Assembly: GCA_948567375.1 (NCBI GenBank)
Contig: OX419756.1
Location: forward strand, 57,426,333 to 57,490,332
DNA length: 64,000 bases
Direction: 5' to 3'
From: Lunularia cruciata
Taxonomy: Eukaryota; Streptophyta; Marchantiopsida; Lunulariales; Lunulariaceae
In this document: piece after piece, positions 21,873-33,639 of the stretch
How positions within the stretch are numbered: the stretch's first letter is position 1
Layout: the number at the start of each line of letters is the position of its first letter
The notes under the pieces: model-generated
Databases searched by the model: none
Seen by the model: only the letters and a program-made list of their open reading frames with translations
Told to the model about the DNA's origin: nothing
Program-made: the position numbers and the translations under genes

Positions 21873-22104
21873 CTTGCCAAAGCACCAAGGTTTTTAGTTG
21901 TTGCACTTGTCTAGTACATTCTCTCCCAAAGCACTAGGGTTTCAAGTACATTCTTTCCCAAAGCACTAGGTGTTTTTTTTTCATTGCACCTACCAATCAT
22001 TGCCTCCCAAAGCCCAGGTTTTTTTTCATTGCACTTGTCAAGTACATTCTCTCTCATAGTACCAGGGTTTCTTGTCATTGCACCTATCAAGCATTGCCTC
22101 TCAA
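21873..22104. repeat. ~48-bp tandem repeat, five units
   Basis: Units run CAAAGCACYAGGGTTT, T-run, CATTGCACYTRTCAAG, CATTCTCTC and start near 21875, 21926, 21958, 22007 and 22054. One unit is shortened to about 32 bp. The last units alternate between GTACATTCTCTC and GCATTGCCTC endings, a two-step pattern of about 95 bp. Confidence 0.7.
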
Positions 22105-23077
22105 ATTTGAGTGCCAAAATGGATACTTACAAAAGAATTGAGGGGGAAAAATTGGTGAAACATGAGAAGTGCCATGGCTTATAAGGTTTCATACTCTCAT
22201 TGATCACATGCCAAATATAAAATGGTGTTAAATGGATAGGGATCAAATTTGAAGAGCAACAAAGCAGATTTGGGAAGTTGGTTTGGATTTCTTTGGACTA
22301 AAGATTGCTCTTGATATTGAGTATCCCAAGCCTCATGTGAGTAATATTCTTGATCAAAAAGATTTATTGCATGGTGAAGAATTTTTAGCAAAGTCCAAAT
22401 TTAGTAGAGCAGATTTCACAAAACCTAAGCGCAAACCACACCCACAAACCTGCTGCAATTTTTCAAACCATATTAGGTTTGCGCCTAACCATGCAAACCA
22501 TAATGTGAGTGGTTTTCAAAACAACCATGCAAACCAAATTATGAGTTGTTTGCACAAACCTCTCATTTGGTTTGTGCGACTAGGGTGCAAACCAATCACA
22601 TTGTGCTTTGCACAATAGCAGCTTCAATGGGTCTTGGTTTGTGCAAGCCTTGTGCATGGTATTTGATTGTTTGATAATGGTTGTGCAAGTGTCCTTATGC
22701 ATAGAATTTGTCAGTACATGGGACCAAGAAGCCCATAGTAGAAGCATGAGAGAGAAAGAGAGAAGCCCATATGTTGTGCAAACCACCATATTTTTGCATA
22801 GGTTTAGACTTCTCATTTTTGGTCTTTCTATTTGACAATTCCTCAATTTCTCATGTTCTCTTTTGTTTCACACAACACACACAAATAAAATGAACATAAT
22901 GTACATGGAGTTCAATTTTTCTCATTTAAAATAGAAGGTTTACACAAATTAGATCCATGGATCCATGGAATTGTCTTTATTTCTACTCTTTATGCTGATA
23001 CTTCTAATTACACATTTCTACTCTTTGTGCTAATCCTTCTTCTAAACTCACTCAATTTCTTATCGCTCTCTTTGTTC
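22105..23077. other. A+T-rich, no gene; CAAACC/GGTTTG-rich patch at 22420-22620
   Basis: Between 22420 and 22620 the hexamer CAAACC or its complement occurs many times in both orientations, able to form small hairpins. No gene is recognised. Confidence 0.5.
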
Positions 23078-24165
23078 CTACTCATTGTCTTTGCTATCAT
23101 TCCCACTAGCACAAGGTGTGTAATTTAGCACAAGGAATTTAGTGTCAATACTATAACTATAGCTTGACCCACCACTCATTGGTGGATAAGAATCTTTTTC
23201 AAAGAATGTTTTAATAATACTCTTGATTTCATTCGGTGTTTTTCTTGCTCTTGCTAATTCTAAGATGACTAAATAGATTCTCTTGGATTTTTGATTTCTC
23301 TCTTTAATTCTAAGTTTCTCTACCTTTGATCTCATTGCCTCAACTTTCCTATGATGCTTTTCAATCTTTTTGGCTTTTGATGCTTCTATCTCAACTATCT
23401 TACACATCTCTCTAGATTCAAAAGACTCACTCCTTGATATGCTATGACTAGCTAAATTGTTAAATAAAGTTGCAATCGTAAGAGTGATCTTAGTAGCTTT
23501 AGAAATTTGCTTCCTCTTTCTTGATTCTTCCTTCTCCTTCAAAACTTGGATGTTTTCCTCATTTGCCTTGGACTCTTTGTTGGTCTCCTTTTGTGCTCTT
23601 CTAACCTCTTCCTCTAAAACTTCTCTTCCTTTCCCTTGTACTTGTACTCTTGGTAGCTCTTGAGCTTTTGGAAAGAGATTCTCCTCCTCTTGATACTCCC
23701 CTTGGATAATGAGGATAGTGATTCTCTCCTCCTCCTCCTCCTCCTCCTCCTCCTTCTTTGTACTCCTCTTGTGCTCTAATTAAGCATGGATTAGATTTTG
23801 GTTCAAATATTCCTTTTAAAACCTCCTCAAACTCATGTGACATTGAATCTTCATGGGGTTCTTGTATACTTGGTATGGGAAATGTAAGGAGAATGAAATC
23901 CAGAGGATTAATTTCTCCCAAATCTTCTTCTTTTCCATGAATTGCATGAGCATGTGATGTCAATAATTGTAATATTTGGTTCAAAACCACCAATACTTAC
24001 AAGAGCAAGGGGAGAAATGTTAGCACAACCACCAAACATTATATCCATCCTATCAAAATGTGGACAAAGATGATTTAATTTATCTTCTATAGTTATACAC
24101 TCCCTCTTTAACTCTCTTGTTGTTAAACCCTCTCTAGTTTTATCAAATTTTTTAATCTCTAGCAT
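23078..24165 (-). pseudogene. Myb/SANT-like, coiled-coil partner gene of a Harbinger-type element (broken)
   Basis: Three consecutive minus-strand open pieces (24165-23908, 23993-23601, 23542-23078) look like one former gene. The first contains KLNHLCPHFDRMDIMFGGCANISP, resembling the C-x-x-(Y/F)-x-x-M-x-x-(I/L)-F-G stretch that follows the Myb/SANT domain in ORF1 proteins of PIF/Harbinger elements. The second is acidic and holds a polyglycine run coded by the GGA/TCC microsatellite. The last is a charged helix (KIEKHHRKVEAMRSKVEKLR) like the C-terminal coiled coil of those proteins. In such elements ORF1 binds DNA and brings in the transposase. Frame changes separate the pieces, so it is dead unless introns explain them. 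The family call is moderate. Confidence 0.5.
23726..23755. repeat. (TCC)n microsatellite, about nine units
   Basis: An uninterrupted TCC run, read as GGA on the minus strand, where it codes the polyglycine segment of the Myb-like remnant. Confidence 0.95.
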
Positions 24166-27100
24166 CTTTACAAGATTTCATGTAATGTTGTTGTGTTGTG
24201 GGTTGTGTAACTAGTGAAGCAAGAATTCAATATGGTTAATCTCCACATTATTGGAGTAGGTTGTAGGACGGATCTCACGGTTTAGCTATTGCCATGTGAA
24301 AAATCTATGTACATGTATACAATTGGCCATATGGATTATCATCTTGTCCTCTTTGAGTGCTCTTATGTATATAGGTGATGGAGAGATAAGAGAAAGGTGT
24401 GTGTGTTTTTAGTTTAGGAATCTTGAGCTAGAAGAGGATGTGGAGAGTGAGAGTTTTCGTAAAGCATGGGCTCTAGAGTAAGGAGGAAGCATTTGAGTAG
24501 GAGATGTTTTATGTTCCCAATCTGCCATTCTCAAATATTTTTCTCATTAGGCTTTGATTCTACACCGTGATGAACTTTGGGGCTGGATGGTTACACAATT
24601 CATGGTTACATTCATGGAGTCGGTGATGGGATCCAATTGTTCTTTTTGTGATTACTTATGAGCAGGTCTAGGACTTGACAATCCACGTGTTCTTAGAGAT
24701 GGAGAAGAACTTAATCTCATTCAACGGCTTCTTGTTAGAGTTGTGGGGTCCATTTGGCAAAAGAAAATCAGTTAAAAAAATGCAAGTAATTGGGTCCCAA
24801 GAGGAGAAGTTTAAGTTCTTTTTGACCATTGAGGGAGTTAGTGGATGGCATTCAAGGAGATGAGACTAAAAGTAGAGAGAGGATCTAACATGCTACAATT
24901 TGAAGATAAAAAGTAAGTTATTTGAGCAAATTTTTAAAGGGATATGATTTATTGAATTGAGCAGGTAGAATTCATAGTAAAGTGCACAAATTGGACAATT
25001 TTAGGAGCCTCATTAGTCATTTTTTCATAATTTTTTATTGCATTAGAGAGTAGATAGAATGCTTATATTGTTGAGTGCAAGAAATTAAAGTTTTGGATTA
25101 ATCTCAAATCAGATTTGGTTGATTGAAGTTGGAGCTATAGAAAGTAAGGTGTTGGAGATGAAATGATGATTAGGTTTGGAGTTTTGTTCACTCCTCATGT
25201 TATGGTTTGAATCAGCTTAAGAAAATTTCCAACATTGTTTGTGATTAGGGTTTGCAATTTTGGGCTAAGATTTCATATGAATTACTCAAATAGAGAATTG
25301 AGGGTCTTGGATCAACATACTTGGGTATGTAGAGCTCACAAGTTAGCACAGCTCAAGAATTGATTCCTATATAGGGATTGGGGTTGGATTAGGTTATCAA
25401 ACTTTCAAAGGTTTACACAAGGGCAAAAAAAGCTACTATGAAAATTTGGTTGGCTTTGGGTCCATAGAGAGTGAGAGATAATGCAACAAGCTCTATCGAA
25501 AATATGGTAGTAAGCTTATTAGAGCATTTCTATCTTCAATCATGATTGAATGCATATTCTCCTATTTTTGTGACTATGATTGGGGATTTTAGCTTACTAG
25601 AGTGTTTTTGAGGATTATGTGTACTTTTGATCCAAAAATCTGGAGAAAGTTGCAAAGAACCAAGAGCAACCCTACATTAGGGATTTCAAAATTAGGGTGG
25701 AAACTACAAGAAATTAGCCAAGTTTGAGAGCTTGTCAAAGGAGCTATAGTGATCAAGTTATGGCTTGCTTCATACCATTGGAAAGCTTATCTTGTAGGGT
25801 TTCCATTGAGTCTTAGATCATTTGAACCAGAGCAACAAAATTTTTTATTATCATCTGATTTTCATAGAGGTTTCCCATTCAAGAGGTATAAAATTTCTTC
25901 ACTTGGAGAACAAATTGGTTTGGAAGTTGGAGTACATATTGGAAAAAACTTGGAGTATAGATTGAAATCAGCTTGAGAATAGTGTAGAGACTCTGAAGCT
26001 AATTTTTGCTAAAAGCATGGAGAGTTGTTGAATTCTTGTGCTTAGATTCTCTCTGTGTTTGCATGTTATTTGTATGCAAATTGATTTGGATTGGTATGCG
26101 TGCATTGCGGTTAGCTTCTTTCCTTCTAGGAGTGTTGTGTATTTCTCCTTGGTAATGATACAAATGATGACAAGCATACCAAGAGTGTGTGTTATGATGA
26201 CAAGTTAGGTTGCCCATTACTCCTCTACTCAATAGAAGGAATCTTAGAAACAAAAGTGAGGGGTTCTATTGGTTGGACAACACGTGTGCTCAAACTAGTG
26301 GAGACAAATTTACATAAAACCTTTGAACCATAAGCTCCATAGCTAGGCACTTTATGTGTTCATAGAGAGAGAAAGGAAAAGTATGACAACGTGCCCATTT
26401 CTTGTAGAGCTTGTCGCCATTCATTGTTGCATGAAATCCCTTTCTGTGCATACAAGGTAGGTTGCAATATAACAACATGCTGTACTTTTTTGCATGAGTT
26501 TCTTATTTTTCCTATTGTGAATTTGACTAAAATGTTTGGGATCATCTTAATAATCTAATATTTGAGCAAAATGATAAGGAATCATCTTCAACTAGTCTTA
26601 ATCACCCTTTTCTTGTGCAAGTGGATGCCAATGAAAGAGCCCCTCCTTTACTTGTTACATTGGACATTGGACATTGGAATTGAAGCTACCATTTTTTGGA
26701 GCAACTCTTGAAATTGGAGAGCTTGAAGTGGAGCAATCTTGAATTGAGTACCATCAACTTCAATACTTATGAAATTGAATTGAACTTGAAAACCTCTTGA
26801 ACTCTCCATCTCAATGGTCAAGGAGGCCACAAAGTTCAAGCAATTAAATCCAATTTGTGTGCCTATCTGGTTTGTTTGAAAGAGTAGGCTTGTTTATTTT
26901 TTTCACAAGCGGTTTTTTTAATTATTCACTAGTGTTCAATCCCTTTTGTCTTCAATAACTCAACACTCTTGTCACCACACCACCAAATTTCACTTTATTC
27001 AAACTCTCTTGTCTTTGATCACTCAACACTCTTGTCATCACACTACATACATTTGAGAGGAAAAAATTTCAAATATAAACAAACATGAATGATATTTTAT

Positions 27101-27594
27101 TGCCTCTTCCCTGCACTCCATGTGGCAACATATCTTAACTAAAAGTTGATTGTAATATGACATTCTAGCTAATATTGACACATGAATAATCACTAATAAA
27201 ATGCTAGATGTGAAAGCTAAAACTCCTCTTCCTATACAAGACAATATGCTATCCTTGCCCAAATTTATAGGAATGTTCATTTCTTAGAACCAAATTTTTA
27301 CGGAGTACCCTTAAATATTTTTTATGGATCTTGAGGTTGTGCTTGTAAAAATCTTTCTGGTTTTGTATCTGAAACCCCCTAATCAATTGGCATACACAAT
27401 TCAAGCTCACATCATGTATGTTTTAATCAAAAAAGCAAGTTAGCAAGTACAACCACATGTTCCAAAAAGTTTATAATAGATGTTTGTTATAAACATTTGC
27501 AGATATTTGGGAGTGGAAGCTCAAAAGGCCTAGATAATTGTAATCAAGAAGTTGGCTGCCCAACTTTTAGATCAATTTTATGTGTATTCTCCCA
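24166..27594. other. A+T-rich region without recognised gene
   Basis: Open stretches here are short, overlap at random and match nothing I recognise. The DNA is A+T-rich and probably derives from old transposable elements. The pair CACTCTTGTC near 26966 and 27026 marks a short local duplication of about 60 bp. Confidence 0.5.
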
Positions 27595-27634
27595 ATTGAC
27601 CTACTTGTGCTATTGTTAGCACAAGTAGGTCAAT
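27595..27634. other. Perfect 17-bp hairpin with a 6-nt loop
   Basis: The left arm ATTGACCTACTTGTGCT (27595-27611), the loop ATTGTT and the exact reverse complement (27618-27634) form a perfect stem in otherwise unstructured A+T-rich DNA. There is no T-run to make it a terminator and no adjacent gene. Confidence 0.9.
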
Positions 27635-28543
27635 GCAAAACCTGAACTAAGTTTTTTACATGTCTTATTTTATGGTTTTGTACTAGCGTTCAAATCTAGA
27701 GCAAGTCTCCAATCAATCTTGTTTTGTACAAGATTTCACTTTCTTTCATGGAAATACTACCACTTAAAAGTAGAGAACAACAACCACAAAACAAGGAAGT
27801 TTCTTGAGTACCCTGTGAGAGGAGGTCTCTAGAGAACTCTTGGTTACCAAAGACTATGTTTGAAATTTCTAACGTACTCTTGCCCTTGATTCCATGTCAT
27901 CAATAAGAACTTGTATTGTGAGGGTTAATTTTTTTATAATTGTAGATAACATTTGATCTAGATATTAATTAATAATAACAATTATTGATAACTTGTTAGA
28001 ACTTCTATGTACATGTTACCATATGTTTGATATTTTAATGAGAGTGATAATTATAGATAGCATTGAAGAACATCCCCCTACATGTTGCCATAGGAAGGCT
28101 AGAATACCAAAAATATTGCAATAAAGCCTACAAAAACAATGCCCATAGGATAACAAGAAGGTCAACCCGGCCAAGGATAAAACCTACTTGGGAAATTGGA
28201 GGAATTTCTAATAGCATTGTTTGAAAAAATATACCTTATAACACCTAGAATTCTCATAGATATGTTCCAATGCATCTAGAATGTCAGAGCTAAGGAGACA
28301 CTATCAAATCTTACCATGAAAAATCCTATAACATAAAATGAGGATAAGCTCTAATAACATCTTTATGAGGAATCTGCCTTGTAATCTTCTATTAAATTTA
28401 CATTGATAAAATAGAGTTAACCACAATAACAACTCTACCATAAATTTTCCATCTAGTACTAAGAATATAGGAGTTATATAACTCAAAAAATAAACAACAT
28501 TTACATATTACTAGAAGAAAACATGAAATTGCATAGCAAACAT
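27635..28543. other. A+T-rich region without recognised gene
   Basis: No coding similarity or clear repeat is seen. Hydrophobic minus-strand reading near 28304-28486 reflects A+T richness. Confidence 0.5.
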
Positions 28544-28960
28544 GAAGGAAGGGAAGATCCCATTAAACCATACAAAGGAGAGACTAAAGAGGTAAAATGA
28601 GGCTAGTCCTTGATAATAGTGGTTTGAGAAATCTGCCCTACTGCACGTAAGATATCCAAGCTATGCAAGTCAAAAGGTCTACAAACTATTGGAGCATCCA
28701 AAGAAGCATCACCAGTGTGATTCCTCTCCTATAGATTGCATTAGCAAATACTCTATGTAGAGCAATGGACACCCAATGTCTAAAGTATGCTACATGCATA
28801 TCACGTGAACATCCAAAGAAATATCACCTAGTGTGATGGGTCTCTATGAATCACACCAATTATTGTTCTCTTTAGAGAAAGGAACACCCTTTCCTAAAAA
28901 TTACATCAACTAGTGTTCTTTGCGGAGAAATGAACACCCGTTATCTAAAATATTAAAGTG
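28544..28960 (+). repeat. Dispersed repeat, copy 2, with short internal repeats
   Basis: 28544-28770 aligns with the reverse complement of 33381-33612: shared strings include GAGAAATCTGC, TAAGATAT, GGAGCATC and AATATCACC/TGTGAT. From about 28735 to 28960 a 55-60 bp motif ending GAACACCCGTTATCTAAA recurs three times. Copies 2 and 3 are inverted relative to each other, 4.6 kb apart. Confidence 0.65.
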
Positions 28961-29720
28961 AAAATAATCCATTCAATAATGTATCAAATTCTCTATCAAT
29001 AACTCCTTTAAGTTCAATGCTATAGGAACAAAGAAAATTACTTCTATATTTAGGAACCTTGGTTATTGCCACTCTGCTTGCTACCCATCCAAAGGATAGA
29101 TAATCAACTCCTCAAACATCATTTTGCATGTGAGATTTGCTACCACAAGATTAGCTAATTTCACCTAATTGTGTCAAACTATATATGAGTCCATCTTTAC
29201 TCATGTTGTCTTTACAATATATACAAACACTTAAATGGGACATGTAACTACAAGATCCACTAATATCACCTAATTATCTCAAACCATAGACATGTTTGTC
29301 TAACCTCATGTCTTCCTTATAATGTATACAAATGCTCCCTCTAAGAGTGAGGCATTCACTCTTAGACTGTGCCATTGTACCAAAAGAAAAATAAAAATTG
29401 TGCTATATTTTTGATTGCATAATAGGTATCTATCCATTATCTTCCAAATGGCAACAATTCATATAAACCCTATTGCATCTAAGGTAACACCACACTTAGA
29501 AGTGACTATGAAGATGTAAATGAGTAAACAAAACCTACATAAACCATCATCAGGATAGAGAAAGTAGCTTGTACAAATCAGAATTTTTTAAGACAAGCTT
29601 GAATTAGGATCTAAGAGGATGTACCCTAAGAAAGTAGCTTGTACAAATTGGAATGTTTTAATAAAACATTGAATTAGGATCCAAAATCATACAAAAGCAA
29701 CAGCAAAGATATATTCCAGT
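28961..29720. repeat. Two local tandem duplications (about 108 bp and 70 bp)
   Basis: A 108-bp unit begins near 29140 and 29247 (CACAAGAT, CACCTAATT, CTCATGTYKTCYTT, ATACAAA). A 70-bp unit begins at 29561 and 29631 (AAAGTAGCTTGTACAAAT, GAATTAGGATC). Both are moderately diverged. No gene lies here. Confidence 0.65.
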
Positions 29721-32340
29721 AGCACAAAGAATAACCTAGTACCTAAACAAGAATATAGAGCTTGTTGAAATTTTCCATCCATCAAGAAGACTACAAACCT
29801 TTGATTCAGTTAGAAAACAACAAGGATAAAAGTCAAGGAAAACTGCAAACCTTTGGTCCAATTAAAAAATAAAAATAAAAATAAAAATTACAGAGGGTTA
29901 TTATATTAAAATTAAAAAGTAAAGAGGGTAAAGCATAAACTTGTATTATAACACCCTAGGATGCATGTTTATAGTTGGTAGTATTTTGGTAGTTTTGAGA
30001 TAGTTACAACTAGCTAGGTTTAGTATACTAAGTTAAAGGTATCTCTATCTAAATTTGTATAGCTAAATAAGAGAAGAGATATAATATTTCATTGTTGCAT
30101 ACTCATGAGAACACCTAGTGAATTTTAAATTAGACTATATTAGAGTAGAATCTCTTTATATATTAGACTGAGATCCTTTATTAAAGTATTGGAGTGGGAC
30201 CTCAATCTTGGTATATATATGAGATATGGAACTTCTATTAGGGTGATCAAGTTAGATGACCTTTAATAGTGGAGGTAGGTCAAGTTAGGTAGAGTTGACT
30301 TGACACCAGAGTATGTTGTAAGTTTTAAATAAGAGAAGTTCTTAGATTCTTAAGGAATATGCTTGGAAGCTTTTCAAAGCAAGACATATGAATCCAAAAC
30401 TCATGTGATTGCATATTGACTAAGGTTTTCCTTACCTAAGGTAATTTAAGAAAAAAACAGGAATTTTACCAAGTTACAAAGGCATTTACAATAGTAATTT
30501 TGGTGAGTATAAGGAGAGGGTTAGGAGGTGAAAGGAATCCATTACTTAGTGAGATTAGAGTGTGGAGTGAATGAGAGTAATGATGCTTTGTAAGTACTAC
30601 CTATATTTGCTAAGTAAAGAGTGAGATTTTCTACTTAAGATCACTTTTATCATGGTGTTGATCTTGGAGGAACTTCTAACTCTAGATGAATGTTTTACAA
30701 GTAAGAGAAAAATAATTTTTGGGTTTACGTTGATGAAGTGTTTCCTTGGAGAAAAATAGGCAAAAGAAAAGAAATGATGAATATTAGGAAAGAATGTCAA
30801 TATTGGGTAGTGAATGAGAGTTTTCTCATTGAGATTTTATCCTTGATGGTATCTGATCCAAACATATTCTCCCATCTAGCACATGGTGCACATATAAATT
30901 GTTACTAAAGATATCCTTTGTGTCAAAGACATGCTTTGCATTATTTTGGTTTGTAGTACATGAGTGAACAAACCATTTCCTATTTCTAGTAATAAGAGTT
31001 GAAGAAAGAAAGATCTATCTTCCATCTCAATTACATGTATCTCAAAGATTATCCTATCAACAACCACAAAATGAGAGGAAAGTAAGGTACCAAGAGTACC
31101 TAACTATCTAAAAGTGCTGTAGATGCCTTATCTTCCATATATAGTAAGTCAACCTCTCTACAAAGAATTGGTATAAACACATATTTATGTACCAAGTACC
31201 CTATAATACATTCAAAGTCATTGGTCAAATAATATCACTAAAGACTACTATAATCCTCATATCAAATTTTCTCTAATGGGATAAGAAGTTCAAAAGAAAT
31301 GGAACCATACAAATTAGGTATTCAATCAATGAGCAATACTAGAGTAGTGTATACCAAAAGTTGCTTGTGGATCCTCTAGTAGAAGAAGGTCATGCACATG
31401 AAGTATATCCTTTGCAAGAGCAACATTTGAAAAGATTGTGACAAATTCTTTGTACTCTATTGGCACTCCAAGAATAAGGCCACCATTTTAGATATAATGC
31501 ATCTCTTTGGGAGCTAGAGGTGAAGATGCACTACACTTTGACACCTCGTTTCTCAATGTACAATATGAAGCTTGGTAATTAAATGATCAAAGGTGTGCTT
31601 AATCTAGTCCATAGGGCCCATAATATATATATAATCCACCAAGGATGGAAGGATACAACTTGGCAAGCTAAAGTAAAAGAAAAAATGCTAAAAAGTGAAC
31701 CATAGAAGATAAAGTTCTACTTAAGAGATCTCCCTATTGTGTGCCAACAATTGATTGAAGAACAATTATGTACCAACAATTCACTAAAGAACAACTAATC
31801 ATACTTGTGAGAAGCCATTATAGTAAAGTGAAGAAAAAGAACTGTAGAAGGAAAATATAGAAGGAAGTTAACTTGCCAACGATTCATTTGACTCTCTAAG
31901 TGATCTATGGAGAGAGACATATATACATGAGATGTTATTCAAAAAATTCTTGACATCCACAAAGTACAACAACCTAGTTTGGATGTATATTTAGGAGTAC
32001 TTTGATGCAAAGAGATACAACATGACAATCTCGATGTAGTAATTTCAAATTGATATGTACTAAGGTGATGCTAGAAGTGAAAGTGATATTGAAGGATAAT
32101 AGTACGATACTAACAAAATGGAATAAGATCTCCCTCATAATAATTTGATTCAATGCTTCCTATGCCCCTTTCCATTACAGGAAGTTGACTAGCATCTAGT
32201 ACTTGATTAACTAATATATAAATTTCATTTTTGCTGTTCCCGCAACACTTAGAACAAGTCAATAAAACCATTATAGTGATTATTTGCGTAGAAGCAATTT
32301 CTAAGATGCTCATAAACATTGACAAGTCCATATCCTCGTC
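29721..32340. other. A+T-rich region without recognised gene
   Basis: I see no domain, RNA gene or repeat that I can support over this stretch. Text-like echoes of retroelement coding occur but none is long enough to call. Confidence 0.5.
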
Positions 32341-32341
32341 T

Positions 32342-32403
32342 CTATTTACACATATCATAAATAAGTAAATATCATTTACACATATCATAAATAAGTAAAT
32401 ATA
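32342..32403. repeat. 30-bp tandem duplication
   Basis: CATTTACACATATCATAAAT and the following AAGTAAATAT occur twice back to back (first copy with one difference). The near-identity suggests a recent event. Confidence 0.9.
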
Positions 32404-32779
32404 TATGAGTTCTGGATCCCCGTTCAAGGAACGACTTCTGTCCTCATTTATATATCACTTCATATGCATTTAATGAGTTCTAGATCCTCCGTTCTTTGAA
32501 TGGCTTTTTCTCTCATCTCTTCGTATCCTTGACAAGTCCCGTGAGAAGAAGCAGAGAATTGTATACAATGCATAAGCAAAAAGTGATATATCAATATAGA
32601 ACAGCTCCTCCGCATGATACTCCAAGAACTCCAACGGTATTCTCTCTTAGCGAAGGATGTAATAAGTATAAGGAGGAAACAGTTTCATAAGTGGAACTAA
32701 CCTAGGCAAAAAGTGTAATGGAGTGCTCGTACCACTTACTATAGTTTCTAGCCAGACACAAGATTTTATACTATCATAT
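32404..32779. other. No gene; short 75-bp direct repeat
   Basis: The strings GAGTTCTGGATCCCCGTTC (32406) and GAGTTCTAGATCCTCCGTTC (32474) begin two diverged copies of about 68 bp. Nothing else is recognised. Confidence 0.5.
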
Positions 32780-32905
32780 TCGATTAGAACTGCCTCTTAA
32801 TATGTACAACCCAAACGTACTCTTCTTCTTGTAAGGTAGTTGAATCCCGAGCTTGGAATTTACAAAATCTAACAATCATCTCTATCCATCCCACTCATCA
32901 TCCTG
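32780..32905 (-). pseudogene. Exon-like coding remnant, second copy of 7310-7600
   Basis: On the minus strand RWLLDFVNSKLGIQLPYK followed by GLYIL mirrors the remnant at 7310-7600. The upstream edge (about 32905) reads ATTACAG next to GATGATGAG, a good splice acceptor, so the similarity may begin at a true exon start. A stop lies within the preceding residues. The family is not recognised. Confidence 0.45.
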
Positions 32906-33380
32906 TAATATCAAAAAAATATCATAGTAAAAATAAACAATAAAAATTAATACTAACTCATTATGCTAATTGATTGATAAAACGGATGGGGGAAAAATCT
33001 ATCTGGAATCATTACATACCTAAATAATGTATCCTTAAGAAGGGTTGCATAATAAAAAATAGTAATAAAGATGGCCGGTTGGGGTACGCTAATGTAGCTC
33101 ATGAGTGCAATTAAAGGCAATATATTTCTGAAACGAAAAGGAAAAAGAGTGAAATTTAATAGAATGGCTGCGGAGTAACAAACATGGATGAATGGGGTAT
33201 GCTAGTATAAGCTCATGAGCACAAATAGAGGCAATATATTTCAAAGGGGAAAAAGGAAAAAGGTAAAGTACAGCCTAAACTCCAATTGCGTAGAAATGGA
33301 ACATCAATCAAAATCAACAATAATAAATTTGGTATGTTTTTCTATATTTTAGATGTTGATATTTTCTATTGTTTTACATA
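32906..33380. repeat. ~115-bp tandem duplication in A+T-rich DNA
   Basis: Copies start near 33081 and 33196 (GGGGTAYGCTARTRTAGCTCATGAG, then GGCAATATATTTC and a purine-rich end). They are clearly diverged. No gene is seen. Confidence 0.65.
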
Positions 33381-33612
33381 GTGCCGTGGTTGGTGCATTC
33401 CGTAAGAGAATAATCACATTAGGTGATATTTCTTCAGATGCTCCAGTTATGTGGAGACTTTCCAATTTACATATCTCGAATATCTTAGATGCGGTCGAGC
33501 AGATTTCTCGAATAGACTCCATTGGAACTTAGCCCCATGTTACCTTTTTTTGTTTCTCCCTTGTAAAGCTTGATGAAGTCTTTTCATCCTTCGTTTTTCC
33601 TACGCGGTCGCC
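33381..33612 (-). repeat. Dispersed repeat, copy 3
   Basis: The reverse complement starts GGCGACCGCGTAGGAAAAAC, matching copy 1 at 9953, and continues through ACATGGGGCTAAG, GAGAAATCTGC and GGAGCATCTGAAGAAATATC, matching copy 2 at 28544. It ends about 770 bp before the PP2C start codon and marks the switch from A+T-rich to more G+C-rich sequence. Confidence 0.65.
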
Positions 33613-33639
33613 TTTTTCCCCTTTTCGATGTGGTTGGAG

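Noticed and set aside
23601-23993. Glycine-rich protein gene
   Set aside because: The glycine run is a microsatellite within the larger Myb-like remnant, not a separate gene.
28304-28486. Possible LINE reverse-transcriptase tail on the minus strand
   Set aside because: Hydrophobic residues follow from A+T richness; no RT motif could be found.
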